Source: Actinomycetes bacterium (GTDB taxonomy: Bacteria > Actinomycetota > Actinomycetes > Prado026). Taken from it: a stretch of DNA of 36,556 nt. Positions within the stretch are counted from its first letter, which is position 1. Each line of letters begins with the position of its first letter. The position numbers were made by a program, and so were the translations under genes. The stretch is taken from positions 1 through 36,556 of the forward strand of contig DATCDE010000188.1 in the NCBI GenBank assembly GCA_036510875.1, written 5' to 3'. Shown here in pieces: positions 20,090-28,363 of the stretch. The notes beneath the pieces were generated by a model. That model made no database searches, was not told the origin of the DNA, and worked only from the letters and a program-made list of their open reading frames with translations.

Positions 20090-20767
20090 TCAGGCCGCGG
20101 GGTCCTTGCGCGCCACCTGGTAGACCAGCGCGGCCAGCACCCCGCCCACCAGCGGCGCCAGGATGAACAGCCACAGCTGGGACAGCGCGGTGCCGCCCTC
20201 GAACAGCGCCGGACCGAAGGAGCGGGCCGGGTTGACCGAGGTCCCGGTCAACGGGATGCCGACGAGGTGCACGACCGCGAGCGTTGTGCCGATCGCGAGC
20301 CCGGCCATGCCCGCCGTGGCGGCCTTGTCGGTCACCAGCAGGATGACCAGGACGAACAGCAGGGTCAGCACGGTCTCGACGACGAACGCGCCGGCCATGT
20401 TGATCCCGTGGCCCGCCCCGTAGCCATTGGTGCCCAGCGCCCCGGTCTCATCCGTGACGTCGAAGCTGGTGGTCGCCAGCTTGAGCAGGGCGGCCGCGGC
20501 GGTCGCCCCCACCAGCTGGACCACCCAGTACGGCACCGCCTCCGACAGCGGCATCTTGCGCGCAATCACCATGCCGATGGTGACGGCCGGGTTGACATGG
20601 CAGCCGGACACCGGCCCGAATGCGTACACAGCGAAGGTGAGGACCAAGCCGAAGGCGAGGGCAACGGACAGCGGCCCGGCGGACTTGATGCCGGTGACCG
20701 CCGCGCCGACGGCGAGGAACACCAGGGCAAAGGTTCCGATGAACTCGGCAGTGAGCCTCCTGGCCAT
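20090..20767 (-). CDS. aqpZ: Aquaporin Z-type water channel
   Basis: A 225-residue six-helix MIP-family membrane channel. Both half-helix motifs are intact: HVNPAVT (NPA 59-61) and SVNPARS (NPA 179-181). The selectivity filter residues correspond to those of E. coli AqpZ: F39, H167, T176 and R182, which predicts an orthodox water channel and not a glycerol facilitator. C56 next to the first NPA (GPVSGCHVNPAV) is at a place usually held by glycine and could confer mercurial sensitivity; this is inference. GGAAGGGA precedes the ATG by 6 bases. It is monocistronic, convergent with the DUF1844 gene and 84 bases downstream of the SseB-like gene. Confidence 0.95.
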   Translation of the reverse strand: MARRLTAEFIGTFALVFLAVGAAVTGIKSAGPLSVALAFGLVLTFAVYAFGPVSGCHVNPAVTIGMVIARKMPLSEAVPYWVVQLVGATAAAALLKLATTSFDVTDETGALGTNGYGAGHGINMAGAFVVETVLTLLFVLVILLVTDKAATAGMAGLAIGTTLAVVHLVGIPLTGTSVNPARSFGPALFEGGTALSQLWLFILAPLVGGVLAALVYQVARKDPAA

Positions 20768-20851
20768 GGGCCATCCCTTCCGATCGGCATCCGACGAAGA
20801 TCAGCCTCCCAGCCCCCGACAGCGTCGGCGGCCTGAACGCCTCGATTGCGG

Positions 20852-21559
20852 TCAGCACGCCACGTCTGCCACGGCCAGGTCGAGGCCGCGGTCCAGCCGG
20901 GCCCGCAGCACCGGCACGTCGGCGAGGCGGGCGGCCACGGCCTGCGCGAGCCCGAGCCCGTCGGCGGACCGCTTCGGCACCACGGTGACCAGCAGGTCCG
21001 CGTCGTCCGCCGGGCCGACGGAGACGCTCGCCAGCCCGGGCAGCCCCTCGACTGCCGCGGCGACCGCCGCAGCCACGACCGGGTCGGCGGACGGCGGCAG
21101 CCACGGCCGGTCCTCGGCCAGCGCCAGCAGCAGCGACCCGGTGAGCGCCACCCGGTGCGGGCTGGCCGGGTCGACTAGCAGCGCGTCACCGCCCTCGTCG
21201 AACACCCCCCGGGCGGCGTCCACCGCGCGGAGCGGGAACGGGCGCGCGTCCGGGTCCCACTCAGCCAGGGCCGCCAGCGAGGTGAACACCGGGACGCCGC
21301 GCCGGCCGTCCGGCGAGGTCATCGTGACGGTGGCCAGGTGCGCGACCTTCTCCACGGTGCGCCCGGTCGCGTCGGTGTCGGCCTCGTCCAGCCGGGCCAC
21401 CACCGGGGCCAGCAGCCGCGCGTCGCGCAGCGCGGCCACCACGGTGTCCGCCCCGGCCCGGCCCTCGGCCACCGCCGTCAGCGCGGCCAGCACCGCGGGC
21501 GCGGCCGATCCGTCGTCCGCACCGAACGGCGACGACGGCGGCAGCGGGCGACCGGTCAC
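20852..21559 (-). CDS. SseB-family protein
   Basis: A 235-residue soluble protein with an SseB N-terminal-type domain: the strand-rich segment with GVPVFTSLAALAEWDP, followed by DALLVDPASPHRVALTG, is characteristic. The family occurs widely in actinobacteria and its role is unclear. The gene is divergent from the MFS transporter with 42 bases between. The GTG at 21559 has TAGCGT exactly 6 bases upstream and no Shine-Dalgarno, so a leaderless mRNA is predicted. Confidence 0.85.
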   Translation of the reverse strand: MTGRPLPPSSPFGADDGSAAPAVLAALTAVAEGRAGADTVVAALRDARLLAPVVARLDEADTDATGRTVEKVAHLATVTMTSPDGRRGVPVFTSLAALAEWDPDARPFPLRAVDAARGVFDEGGDALLVDPASPHRVALTGSLLLALAEDRPWLPPSADPVVAAAVAAAVEGLPGLASVSVGPADDADLLVTVVPKRSADGLGLAQAVAARLADVPVLRARLDRGLDLAVADVAC

Positions 21560-21565
21560 CGCGCC

Positions 21566-21571
21566 ACGCTA
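21566..21571 (-). promoter_or_regulatory. Predicted -10 (TAGCGT) for leaderless sseB-like mRNA
   Basis: TAGCGT on the minus strand lies exactly 6 bases before the GTG start of the SseB-like gene, with GGCGCG between and no Shine-Dalgarno. The same TAGCGT plus 6 bases precedes the moxR gene. On the other strand GACGAT (21590-21595) lies 6 bases before the MFS gene's GTG. Confidence 0.5.
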
Positions 21572-21601
21572 GCCGGGCCAGCCGTCTGCGACGATGCGCG
21601 G

Positions 21602-22807
21602 GTGGGCAGCCAGGCAGCAACGGGAGAGGGCACCACCGCCGGCGCGATGCGCCCCGGCCTGCTGCTGGCCGCACTGCTGCTGGTCGCACTCAACCTCCGC
21701 GCGGCGCTCGCGTCGATCCCGCCGCTGGTCCCGGCCATCGAGGCGGACCTCGGTCTGAGCGGCGCCGCCGCCGGCGCGCTCACGACGCTGCCGGTGCTGT
21801 GCATGGGGCTGTTCGCGCCGCCCGCGCACCGGATGGCCCAGCGGTTCGGCCGGGAGGCGGCCATCGTGGTGGCGCTCGTGCTGCTGCTGGCCGGTTTCGC
21901 GCTGCGGCTCGCGGGGTCGTTCGCGCCCGCACTGTTCCTCGCGGTGCTGCTCGGCGGGATCGGGATCGCGGTGGCCGGCACCGTGCTGCCGGGCGTCGTC
22001 AAGGAGTTCTTCCCCGAGCGGTCCGGCACCGTCACCGGGTTCTACCTGGCCGCCATGATGGTCGGTGCCACCGCGGCGTCGGCGCTCGCGGTGCCGCTGG
22101 CCGCGGCGCTGGGCTCGTGGCAGGCCTCGATCGCCTCGTGGGGGATCCTCGCCGTGGTCGCGCTGGCGGCCTGGCTGCCGGTGCTGCGCAAGGTCAACGA
22201 GCGCGAGGGCGAGGAGGCCGAGACCGCCACCCATGGGCTGCCCTGGCGCAGCCGCACCGCCTGGCTGGTGGCCGCCTACCTCACCGCGAACTCGGTGCTG
22301 TTCTACTCGCTGCTGGCCTGGATCGCCCCGGCCTACGAGTCGTTCGGCTGGACCGGCGAGCGGTCCGGGCTGCTGCTCGCCGAGTTCAGCGTGGTGCAGC
22401 TGCTGTCGGCGCTGACCATCCCGATCGCCGCCGACCGGATGCCGGACCGCCGTCCGCTGTTCGGGCTGGTCGTCGGGATGGCCGTCGTCGGGCTGGTGGT
22501 CGTCACCTGGGTGCCGATGGGGGCGCCGTGGGTCTGGATCGCGATCCTCGGCTACGGGCTCGGCGGCGGGTTCACCCTCGGCTTGGCCCTGCTCGTCGAC
22601 TATGCGCCCGACCCCAGCCAGTCGGCCGGGCTGTCCGCGATGGCCTTCCTGGTCTCCTACACGATCGCCGCGGCCGGACCGCTCCTGCTCGGTGCGCTGC
22701 GCGACGCCACCGGCGGCTTCCGGGTGCCGTTCCTGCTGCTGCTGGTGACCGGCGTCCTCCAGCTGGGCCTGGTCACCCGGTTGAGGCCGGGCCGCTCGGT
22801 GGCCTGA
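21602..22807 (+). CDS. MFS transporter, CynX/NimT type
   Basis: A 401-residue integral membrane transporter with 12 predicted helices, beginning LLLAALLLVALNLRAALASIPPL. The motif NLRAALASIPPLVP in helix 1 and the overall layout are typical of the CynX/NimT (cyanate/nitroimidazole) branch of the major facilitator superfamily; actual substrate unknown. The GTG at 21602 has GACGAT 6 bases upstream; a second start at 21647 (MRPGLLL) would remove only a polar leader. The last 35 bases overlap, tail to tail, the end of the nucleotidyltransferase gene on the opposite strand, so both C-termini are encoded by the same DNA. Confidence 0.9.
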   Translation: MGSQAATGEGTTAGAMRPGLLLAALLLVALNLRAALASIPPLVPAIEADLGLSGAAAGALTTLPVLCMGLFAPPAHRMAQRFGREAAIVVALVLLLAGFALRLAGSFAPALFLAVLLGGIGIAVAGTVLPGVVKEFFPERSGTVTGFYLAAMMVGATAASALAVPLAAALGSWQASIASWGILAVVALAAWLPVLRKVNEREGEEAETATHGLPWRSRTAWLVAAYLTANSVLFYSLLAWIAPAYESFGWTGERSGLLLAEFSVVQLLSALTIPIAADRMPDRRPLFGLVVGMAVVGLVVVTWVPMGAPWVWIAILGYGLGGGFTLGLALLVDYAPDPSQSAGLSAMAFLVSYTIAAAGPLLLGALRDATGGFRVPFLLLLVTGVLQLGLVTRLRPGRSVA

Positions 22808-23570
22808 TCCGGACCACTCCGCGGTCCAGGTCGACGTCCATCGGCTCGCCCTCACCCTGTTCGTCCCGCCGGAACGCCTCGGCCTGCCGCTCCTCGACGG
22901 CGGCCCGCGCGGACGCACCGCCGAAGAACGCCCCGAACTCGGCCATCCCCGCGCCCAGCGCGCCCCCGGCCGACCCGGCCCCGGCGCCGATCCGGCGCAG
23001 GATGCCGTGCCCCGCGAGCTCCTCGGGGGTGTCCGCGTCGGTGGCGTCGCCGGCGTCGTCGCAGGCGACCTCCACGACGTCGGCCGGATGCGCGGCCAGG
23101 TAGGGCCGCGCTCCCACGTCCCCCACCGCCAGCTCGGCCACCCCGGCCCAGTGCCCTCGGCCGAGCAGCACCGGGTGCGCCCGCTGCCCGCCGTACGTCG
23201 CGACCGCGAGCACCGCAGCCGGGTCGTCACCCCCGGCTGCCAGCACCCGGCGCACGGCGGCCGGCAGCAGGCCCGGCTGGTCCACGAGCGTGACCGCCGC
23301 GGCGTCCACGGTGTCCGACAGCGCGGCCAGCCCGGCGCTCAGCGACGACCCCATCCCGCTCGCCCACTCCGGGTTCACCACCACCTGGTCAGCCCCGGGT
23401 ACCTCGACGACCGCCGCTCCGAGGACGACGACCACGGGATCGCACCCGCCGAGGCGCAGCACCCGCACCGCCCGGTCGACCAGCCGCTCGCCGTCCAGCT
23501 CGGCGACCGCCTTGGGTCCGCCGAACCGGCTGCCCTCCCCCGCCGCGAGCAGCACCCCGGCGACGCTCAC
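22773..23570 (-). CDS. MocA-like molybdenum cofactor nucleotidyltransferase with C-terminal extension
   Basis: The first about 190 residues form an NTP-transferase domain of the MobA/MocA class; LAAGEGSRFGGPKAV is the nucleotide-binding loop and fits the CTP:molybdopterin cytidylyltransferase (MocA) branch used for xanthine dehydrogenase/CO dehydrogenase-type enzymes. VDQPGLLP and ADTPEEL are further family blocks. A further about 70 residues follow: a Gly/Ala linker and a charged tail containing AVEERQAEAFRRDEQGEGEP and DVDLDRGVVRIRPP. This tail is not part of MocA and resembles small actinobacterial DUF6191-like proteins from memory. The GTG at 23570 overlaps the xdhC stop by 4 bases. It is the last gene of the maturation operon. 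Confidence 0.85.
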   Translation of the reverse strand: MSVAGVLLAAGEGSRFGGPKAVAELDGERLVDRAVRVLRLGGCDPVVVVLGAAVVEVPGADQVVVNPEWASGMGSSLSAGLAALSDTVDAAAVTLVDQPGLLPAAVRRVLAAGGDDPAAVLAVATYGGQRAHPVLLGRGHWAGVAELAVGDVGARPYLAAHPADVVEVACDDAGDATDADTPEELAGHGILRRIGAGAGSAGGALGAGMAEFGAFFGGASARAAVEERQAEAFRRDEQGEGEPMDVDLDRGVVRIRPPSGPASTG

Positions 23571-24673
23571 CGATCCGCCCCGGGGTGGATCGGCCCGTCC
23601 ACCGAGCCCAGCCGCGACCCGGTGCCGCCCCAGTGCGCCGCGATGATCTCGGCGGCGATCGAGACGGCGGTCTCCTCCGGGGTGCGGGCGCCGATGTCCA
23701 GCCCGATCGGCGAGGACAGCCGGGCCAGCTGGTCGTCGGTGAGCCCGGCCTCGCGCAGCCGGGCCAGCCGGTCCTCGTGGGTGCGCCGGCTGCCCATGGC
23801 CCCGATGTAGGTGGCCGGGGTGCGCAGCGCCACCTCCAGCAGCGGCACGTCGAACTTCGGGTCGTGGGTGAGCACGCAGATCACCGTGCGCGAGTCCACC
23901 TGCACGCCGCTGAGGTACCGGTGCGGCCACTCCACGACCACCTCGTCGGCGTCCGGGAACCGCTTGGTCGTGGCGAACACCGGGCGGGCGTCGCACACGG
24001 TCACGTGGTAGCCGAGAAACCGGCCGATGCGGGCCACCGCACCGGCGAAGTCGATCGCGCCGAAGACCAGCATGAGCGGCGGCGGGGCGTACGACTGGAC
24101 GAACACGGCCAGCTCGTCGCCGCGGCGCTCGCCGTCCGCGCCGTAGTGCAAGAACCCGGTGCGCCCGGACTCGAGCATGCCGCGGACGTCGTCCGTCACC
24201 GCGTGCTCGAGCCGCTGCGAGCCGAGCTCGCCGGAAGCCCGGTCCGGCCAGACCACCCGCTTGGCGCCCAGCCGCCCCGGCCCGTCGACGATCGTGGCCA
24301 CCGCGACCGGCTCCCGCCGCTCGATCGAGGCGATCACCGCGGGCAGCTGCGGCCAGGTCCGCTCCGACACCGCCTCGACGAACACGTCGAGGATCCCGCC
24401 GCAGGTCAGCCCGACCGCGAACGCGTCGTCGTCGCTCACTCCGTACCGCTGCAGCACCGGGCGGCCGCTGGCCATGACCTCTTGGGCCAGGTCGTAGACC
24501 GCGCCCTCGACGCAGCCGCCGCTCACGCTGCCGACCGCCTCGCCGGACGCCGACACCGCCATCGACGCCCCCGCCGGGCGGGGCGCGGACTTCCAGGTCC
24601 GCACGACGGTGGCCAGCCCGAAGCTGCCGCCCTCGTCGTACAGCCGACGAATGTCGGCGATCACCTCACGCAT
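23567..24673 (-). CDS. xdhC: XdhC/CoxI-family maturation factor
   Basis: A 368-residue protein of the XdhC/CoxI family, which binds molybdenum cofactor, promotes its sulfuration and delivers it to xanthine dehydrogenase/CO dehydrogenase-type hydroxylases. The N-terminal XdhC_CoxI domain has GLATVVRTWKSAPRPAGASM and SVSGGCVEGAVYD; the C-terminal Rossmann-like XdhC_C domain has LVFGAIDFAGAVARIGRFLG, CVLTHDPKFDVPLLE and YIGAMGSRRTHEDRL. The dinucleotide loop lacks the usual GxGxxG. The start ATG (24673) has GGGAGGG 7 bases upstream and overlaps coxE by 8 bases. Confidence 0.93.
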   Translation of the reverse strand: MREVIADIRRLYDEGGSFGLATVVRTWKSAPRPAGASMAVSASGEAVGSVSGGCVEGAVYDLAQEVMASGRPVLQRYGVSDDDAFAVGLTCGGILDVFVEAVSERTWPQLPAVIASIERREPVAVATIVDGPGRLGAKRVVWPDRASGELGSQRLEHAVTDDVRGMLESGRTGFLHYGADGERRGDELAVFVQSYAPPPLMLVFGAIDFAGAVARIGRFLGYHVTVCDARPVFATTKRFPDADEVVVEWPHRYLSGVQVDSRTVICVLTHDPKFDVPLLEVALRTPATYIGAMGSRRTHEDRLARLREAGLTDDQLARLSSPIGLDIGARTPEETAVSIAAEIIAAHWGGTGSRLGSVDGPIHPGADR

Positions 24674-25805
24674 CGACGGACCCTCCCTGGGAGATCAGCG
24701 CACCCAGCCGCTCGAACGCGGCCAGGCTGTGCCCCTCGACGAAGTCGTCAACCCACGGCAGTGCCGTGGCCATCCCCGCGGTGATCGGCGCGAACCCCTC
24801 GCGGGCCATGTGCGGGTTGACCCAGACCACCCGGTGGGCCAGCCGGTGCAGCCGGTGCATCTGCTCGCCCAGCAGCGTGGGGTCGCCGCGCTCCCAGCCG
24901 TCGGACGCGACCACGACGACCGCCCCGCGGGCCGCCCCCCGCTGGCCGTACCGGTCGAGGAAGGCCTTCAGCTCCTCGCCCAGCCGGGTGCCGCCGCTCC
25001 AGTCCGGGACGACGGACGACACGGCGGTCATGGCGGCGTCCGGGTCCGTGGCCGCCATCTCCCTGGTCACCCGGGTCAGCCGGGTGCCGATGGTGAACGC
25101 CTCGGTCCGGGGCCGCTGCCGCACGCAGGCGTGCGCGAACCGGAGCACCGTGTCGGCGTACGGCGCCATCGACCCGCTCACGTCCACGAGCAGGACCACC
25201 CGCCGGGCCCGCTGAGTGCGGTGCTGGCGCCGCAGCCGGGCCGGCTCGCCGCCCCGCTCAAGCATCGCCCGCACGGTGCGCCGCGGGTCGAGCAGGCCGT
25301 GCCGGTCCGGGACCAGCCGGCGGGACGGCCGCAGCGGCGCGGGCGAGCGCAGCAGGGCGATCATCCGCCGCACCTCGTCCCGCTCGGCCGGGGTCAGCCG
25401 GGCGACGTCGCGGTGCCGCAGCACCTCGGCCGGGCTGGCGGTGGCGGCCCGGCTCGGGTCGGTGCCCGGCCGATCGCCCGCGCTGGCGTCCACGGGCATC
25501 GCCACCTCTCGGCGCACCTCGGTGCGCGGCACCGGCCGCATCGGCGGGGGGACCTCGCCGCCGAACCACGCGGTGAACGCCGCGCCGTAGCGGGGCAGGT
25601 CGTCCGGGCCCGAGCACAGCGTCAGCCGCCCGGCCCAGTACACGTCGTCACGGCGGCACACGTCGAGCTCGCCCAGCGCCTCGACCATGGCCTGGACCCG
25701 GTCCGGGCCGGCGGCCACGCCGGCCGCGCGGAGGGTGCGGGCGAAGCCCACCAGGGTATCGAGGACCGTCTCCGCGCCGGCGGACGCGCTCACAGCGGCG
25801 CTCAC
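24666..25805 (-). CDS. coxE: CoxE-like VWA domain protein
   Basis: A 379-residue soluble protein with a C-terminal von Willebrand factor A domain carrying an intact MIDAS motif, DVSGSM (208-213), with the following SGGTRLGEEL and ASDGWERGD blocks. The N-terminal half is the helical region usual in CoxE. CoxE acts with the AAA+ protein CoxD in maturing the active site of molybdenum CO dehydrogenase in Oligotropha; the same MoxR/VWA pairing is a general metal-enzyme chaperone arrangement. It overlaps the ATPase gene by 4 bases and xdhC by 8 bases. Confidence 0.9.
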   Translation of the reverse strand: MSAAVSASAGAETVLDTLVGFARTLRAAGVAAGPDRVQAMVEALGELDVCRRDDVYWAGRLTLCSGPDDLPRYGAAFTAWFGGEVPPPMRPVPRTEVRREVAMPVDASAGDRPGTDPSRAATASPAEVLRHRDVARLTPAERDEVRRMIALLRSPAPLRPSRRLVPDRHGLLDPRRTVRAMLERGGEPARLRRQHRTQRARRVVLLVDVSGSMAPYADTVLRFAHACVRQRPRTEAFTIGTRLTRVTREMAATDPDAAMTAVSSVVPDWSGGTRLGEELKAFLDRYGQRGAARGAVVVVASDGWERGDPTLLGEQMHRLHRLAHRVVWVNPHMAREGFAPITAGMATALPWVDDFVEGHSLAAFERLGALISQGGSVDA

Positions 25806-26689
25806 GACACGAGCGCCCCGACGCCGGCCGCGAGGACCCGCTCCTGGTCCTCGCGGTACTTCAGGACGGCGCCCAGGCTGCGGGCCGCCCGGTCCGGGTC
25901 GACCTCGCGGGCGCCCAGCGCAAGCAGCGCCTCGGCCCAGTCCAGCGACTCGGCGACCCCCGGCGGCTTGAGCAGGTCCAGCGCGCGCAGCGACTGGACG
26001 GCCCGGGCCACCCCCTCGGCCAGCAGCTCGGACGCCTCAGGCAGCCGCCGCCGGATGATCGCCACCTCACGCGCGAAGCCGGGGTGCTCCAGCCAGTGGT
26101 AGAGGCAGCGCCGCTTCAGCGCGTCGTGCACCTCGCGGGTCCGGTTGCTGGTGAGCACGACGAGCGGCGGGGTCTCCGCCCGGACGGTGCCCAGCTCCGG
26201 CACCGACAGGGTGAAGTCGGACAGCACCTCGAGCAGGAACGCCTCGAACTCGTCGTCCGCGCGGTCCACCTCGTCGACCAGCAGCACGCTGGGGCTGGTC
26301 TCCAGGGCCTGCAGCAGCGGGCGGGCCACCAGGAACCGCCGGTCGTACAGGTCCTTCTCGATCGCCTCGACGTCGTGGACGCCGGCCGCCTCGGCGGCCC
26401 GCAGGTGCAGCAGCTGGCGGGGGAAGTCCCAGTCGTACAACGCCTGGGCGGCGTCCAGCCCCTCGTAGCACTGCAGTCGGATGAGCGGCGCGCCGAGCAC
26501 GCCGGCCAGCGCCGTGGCCAGCGACGTCTTGCCGACCCCGGCCTCGCCCTCGAGGAACAGCGGGCGCCCCATCCGCAGCGCGAGGAACGCCGCCGTGGCC
26601 AGCCCCTCGTCGCACAGGTAGCCCTGCTCGTCCAGCTTGTGGGCAAGGTCCTCGGGGGTGCTCACCCCGGGGACGGCCAGGCGCTCCAT
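25802..26689 (-). CDS. coxD: MoxR/CoxD-family AAA+ ATPase
   Basis: A 295-residue AAA+ ATPase of the MoxR family. Walker A is GEAGVGKT (48-55), Walker B VLLVDEVDRAD (about 136-146), followed by the sensor region VVLTSNRTREVHDALKRRC. It is expected to act with the adjacent VWA protein as a chaperone for Mo-hydroxylase active-site assembly. It is the first gene of the four-gene operon. The ATG at 26689 has TAGCGT exactly 6 bases upstream and no Shine-Dalgarno, predicting a leaderless message. It is divergent from the SDR gene with 78 bases between starts. Confidence 0.93.
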   Translation of the reverse strand: MERLAVPGVSTPEDLAHKLDEQGYLCDEGLATAAFLALRMGRPLFLEGEAGVGKTSLATALAGVLGAPLIRLQCYEGLDAAQALYDWDFPRQLLHLRAAEAAGVHDVEAIEKDLYDRRFLVARPLLQALETSPSVLLVDEVDRADDEFEAFLLEVLSDFTLSVPELGTVRAETPPLVVLTSNRTREVHDALKRRCLYHWLEHPGFAREVAIIRRRLPEASELLAEGVARAVQSLRALDLLKPPGVAESLDWAEALLALGAREVDPDRAARSLGAVLKYREDQERVLAAGVGALVS

Positions 26690-26695
26690 GGTGAA

Positions 26696-26701
26696 ACGCT
26701 A
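26696..26701 (-). promoter_or_regulatory. Predicted -10 (TAGCGT) for leaderless maturation operon mRNA
   Basis: TAGCGT on the minus strand is followed by TTCACC and then the ATG of the MoxR-type gene. No Shine-Dalgarno lies between. A plus-strand TAGGTT (26730-26735) is a candidate -10 for the divergent SDR gene, which does have an AGGAGGA ribosome binding site. Confidence 0.5.
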
Positions 26702-26767
26702 GCCCCGAAGACCCGCTCGCGCCCCGCGATAGGTTGGCAGCACACCCATTGTCCCCAGGAGGACCCC

Positions 26768-27502
26768 ATGCCCGCCGAGACCCGCAGCCTGACCGACACC
26801 GTCGTCGCGATCACCGGAGTGAGCGCCGGGATCGGCGCCGCCGTGGCCCGGCTGCTCGTCGAGGAGGGCGCGAAGGTGGCCATCGGGGCCCGCCGGCACG
26901 AGCGGTTGGCCACGCTCGTCGACGAGCTCGGCACCGACAACGCGCTCGCCGTCACCATGGACGTCCGCTCCCCCGCCGACAACCAGCGGCTCGTCGACGC
27001 GGCGCTGGGGCGGTGGGGCCGGCTCGACACCATGGTCGCCAACGCCGGGATGGGCCTGTACGGCAGCATCCTCGACTACGACGACGAGGCCGTCGCCACC
27101 ATGATCGACACGAACTTCACCGGCACCGTGTGGAGCGTGCGGGCCGCCGTCCCGGCGATGATCGCGGCCGGCGGCGGTGACCTGGTCATCGTGTCGTCGG
27201 TCGCGGGCCTGCGCGGCGGCGGCGACGAGGCCGTGTACGCCGGCACCAAGTTCGCCCAGGTCGGGCTGGCCGGGGCGCTGGACCGCGAGCTGCGCGAGAA
27301 GGGCATCCGGGTGACCGCCGTCTGCCCGGCGGGGGTGGAGACCGAGTTCGCCATGGGCACCGGGCGCACCCCAGGCATGCCGGCACTGGAGTCCTACCTG
27401 CGCCCGGAGGACGTCGCCTACGCGGTGCTTGGCACCCTCAGGCAGCCGCGGCGGGTGCGGACCACGCTGTGGGCGCTGTGGTCCATGGGCCAGCAGAGCT
27501 GA
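26768..27502 (+). CDS. Short-chain dehydrogenase/reductase
   Basis: A 244-residue classical SDR. The cofactor loop TGVSAGIG is at 16-23, NAG at 92-94, and the catalytic triad is S143 or S144 (VSSVAG), Y157 and K161 (YAGTK). The acidic residue after beta-2 is replaced by ARR (41-43), which favours NADP(H). AGGAGGA precedes the ATG by 5 bases. The clade of YdfG-like serine/alcohol dehydrogenases is close, but the substrate cannot be assigned. It is monocistronic between the divergent maturation operon and the two-component system. Confidence 0.92.
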   Translation: MPAETRSLTDTVVAITGVSAGIGAAVARLLVEEGAKVAIGARRHERLATLVDELGTDNALAVTMDVRSPADNQRLVDAALGRWGRLDTMVANAGMGLYGSILDYDDEAVATMIDTNFTGTVWSVRAAVPAMIAAGGGDLVIVSSVAGLRGGGDEAVYAGTKFAQVGLAGALDRELREKGIRVTAVCPAGVETEFAMGTGRTPGMPALESYLRPEDVAYAVLGTLRQPRRVRTTLWALWSMGQQS

Positions 27503-27655
27503 GCCGGCGCCACCTCGCGCGGCCAGCCCGCGCCCCTGGTCGGCGTCGCCGTCTCGCGACCGCCCATCTTTGTCAACGCCTGCTGGCGATGCTGCCGCGC
27601 GCTGGCGGGTGGGCGTTCCCACGCTGTTCTTAGGTTCGTCCGCCATGATCGGCGG

Positions 27656-28363
27656 ATGACCGGTCGGGTGCTGGTGGCGGACGACGACCGCGCGATCCGC
27701 GAGTCGTTGGCCCGCGCCCTGGAGCTGGAGGGCTACCCGGTCGTCGCCGTCCCGGACGGCGCGTCGGCGCTGGAGGCGATCGCCGGCGACAAGCCGGACG
27801 TGCTCATCCTGGACGTGATGATGCCCGGCATCGACGGGCTCACCGTGTGCCGGGTGCTGCGTGCGCAGGGCGACCAAACGCCGATCCTCATGCTCACGGC
27901 CCGCACCGAGACCTCCGACCGGGTGGCCGGCCTGGACGCCGGCGCGGACGACTACCTGCCCAAGCCGTTCGACCTGGACGAGCTGCTGGCCCGCATCCGC
28001 GCGCTGCTGCGCCGGTTTCGGCCCATGGACGGCGCCAGTGACGCCGGCGACGTCATCGGCATCGACGCGCCGCTCGTGGTGGCCGACCTGACCCTGGACC
28101 CGGCGACCCGTGAGGTCACCCGGGCCGGGCGGCCGATCACGCTGTCCAAGACCGAGTTCGACCTGCTCGAGCTGCTCATGCGCAACGCCGGGGTGGTGCT
28201 CGTGCACAGCACCATCTACGACCGCATCTGGGGCTACGACTTCGGCCCAGGCTCGAACAACCTGGCCGTCTACATCAGCTACCTGCGCCGCAAGATCGAC
28301 GCGGACGAGGACGTCAAGCTGATCCACACGGTGCGCGGGGTGGGCTACACGGTGCGGGCATGA
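27656..28363 (+). CDS. OmpR-family response regulator, MprA-like
   Basis: A 235-residue two-component regulator. The receiver domain has the acidic pocket ADDD (8-11), phosphoacceptor D53 (ILDVMMPG), T81 and K103. The C-terminal winged helix contains [21 protein letters not shown] and [13 protein letters not shown]. The receiver closely resembles mycobacterial MprA. A TAGGTT at 27631-27636 could be the -10, 20 bases before the ATG. The gene overlaps its kinase by 4 bases (ATGA). Its likely target sites are the TCTCAC repeats at 29729-29766. Confidence 0.95.
   Translation: MTGRVLVADDDRAIRESLARALELEGYPVVAVPDGASALEAIAGDKPDVLILDVMMPGIDGLTVCRVLRAQGDQTPILMLTARTETSDRVAGLDAGADDYLPKPFDLDELLARIRALLRRFRPMDGASDAGDVIGIDAPLVVADLTLDPATREVTRAGRPITLSKTEFDLLELLMRNAGVVLVHSTIYDRIWGYDFGPGSNNLAVYISYLRRKIDADEDVKLIHTVRGVGYTVRA

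Noticed and set aside
26768-28363. SDR and two-component system as one operon
   Set aside because: A 153-base gap with its own TAGGTT -10 candidate precedes the regulator; no functional link.
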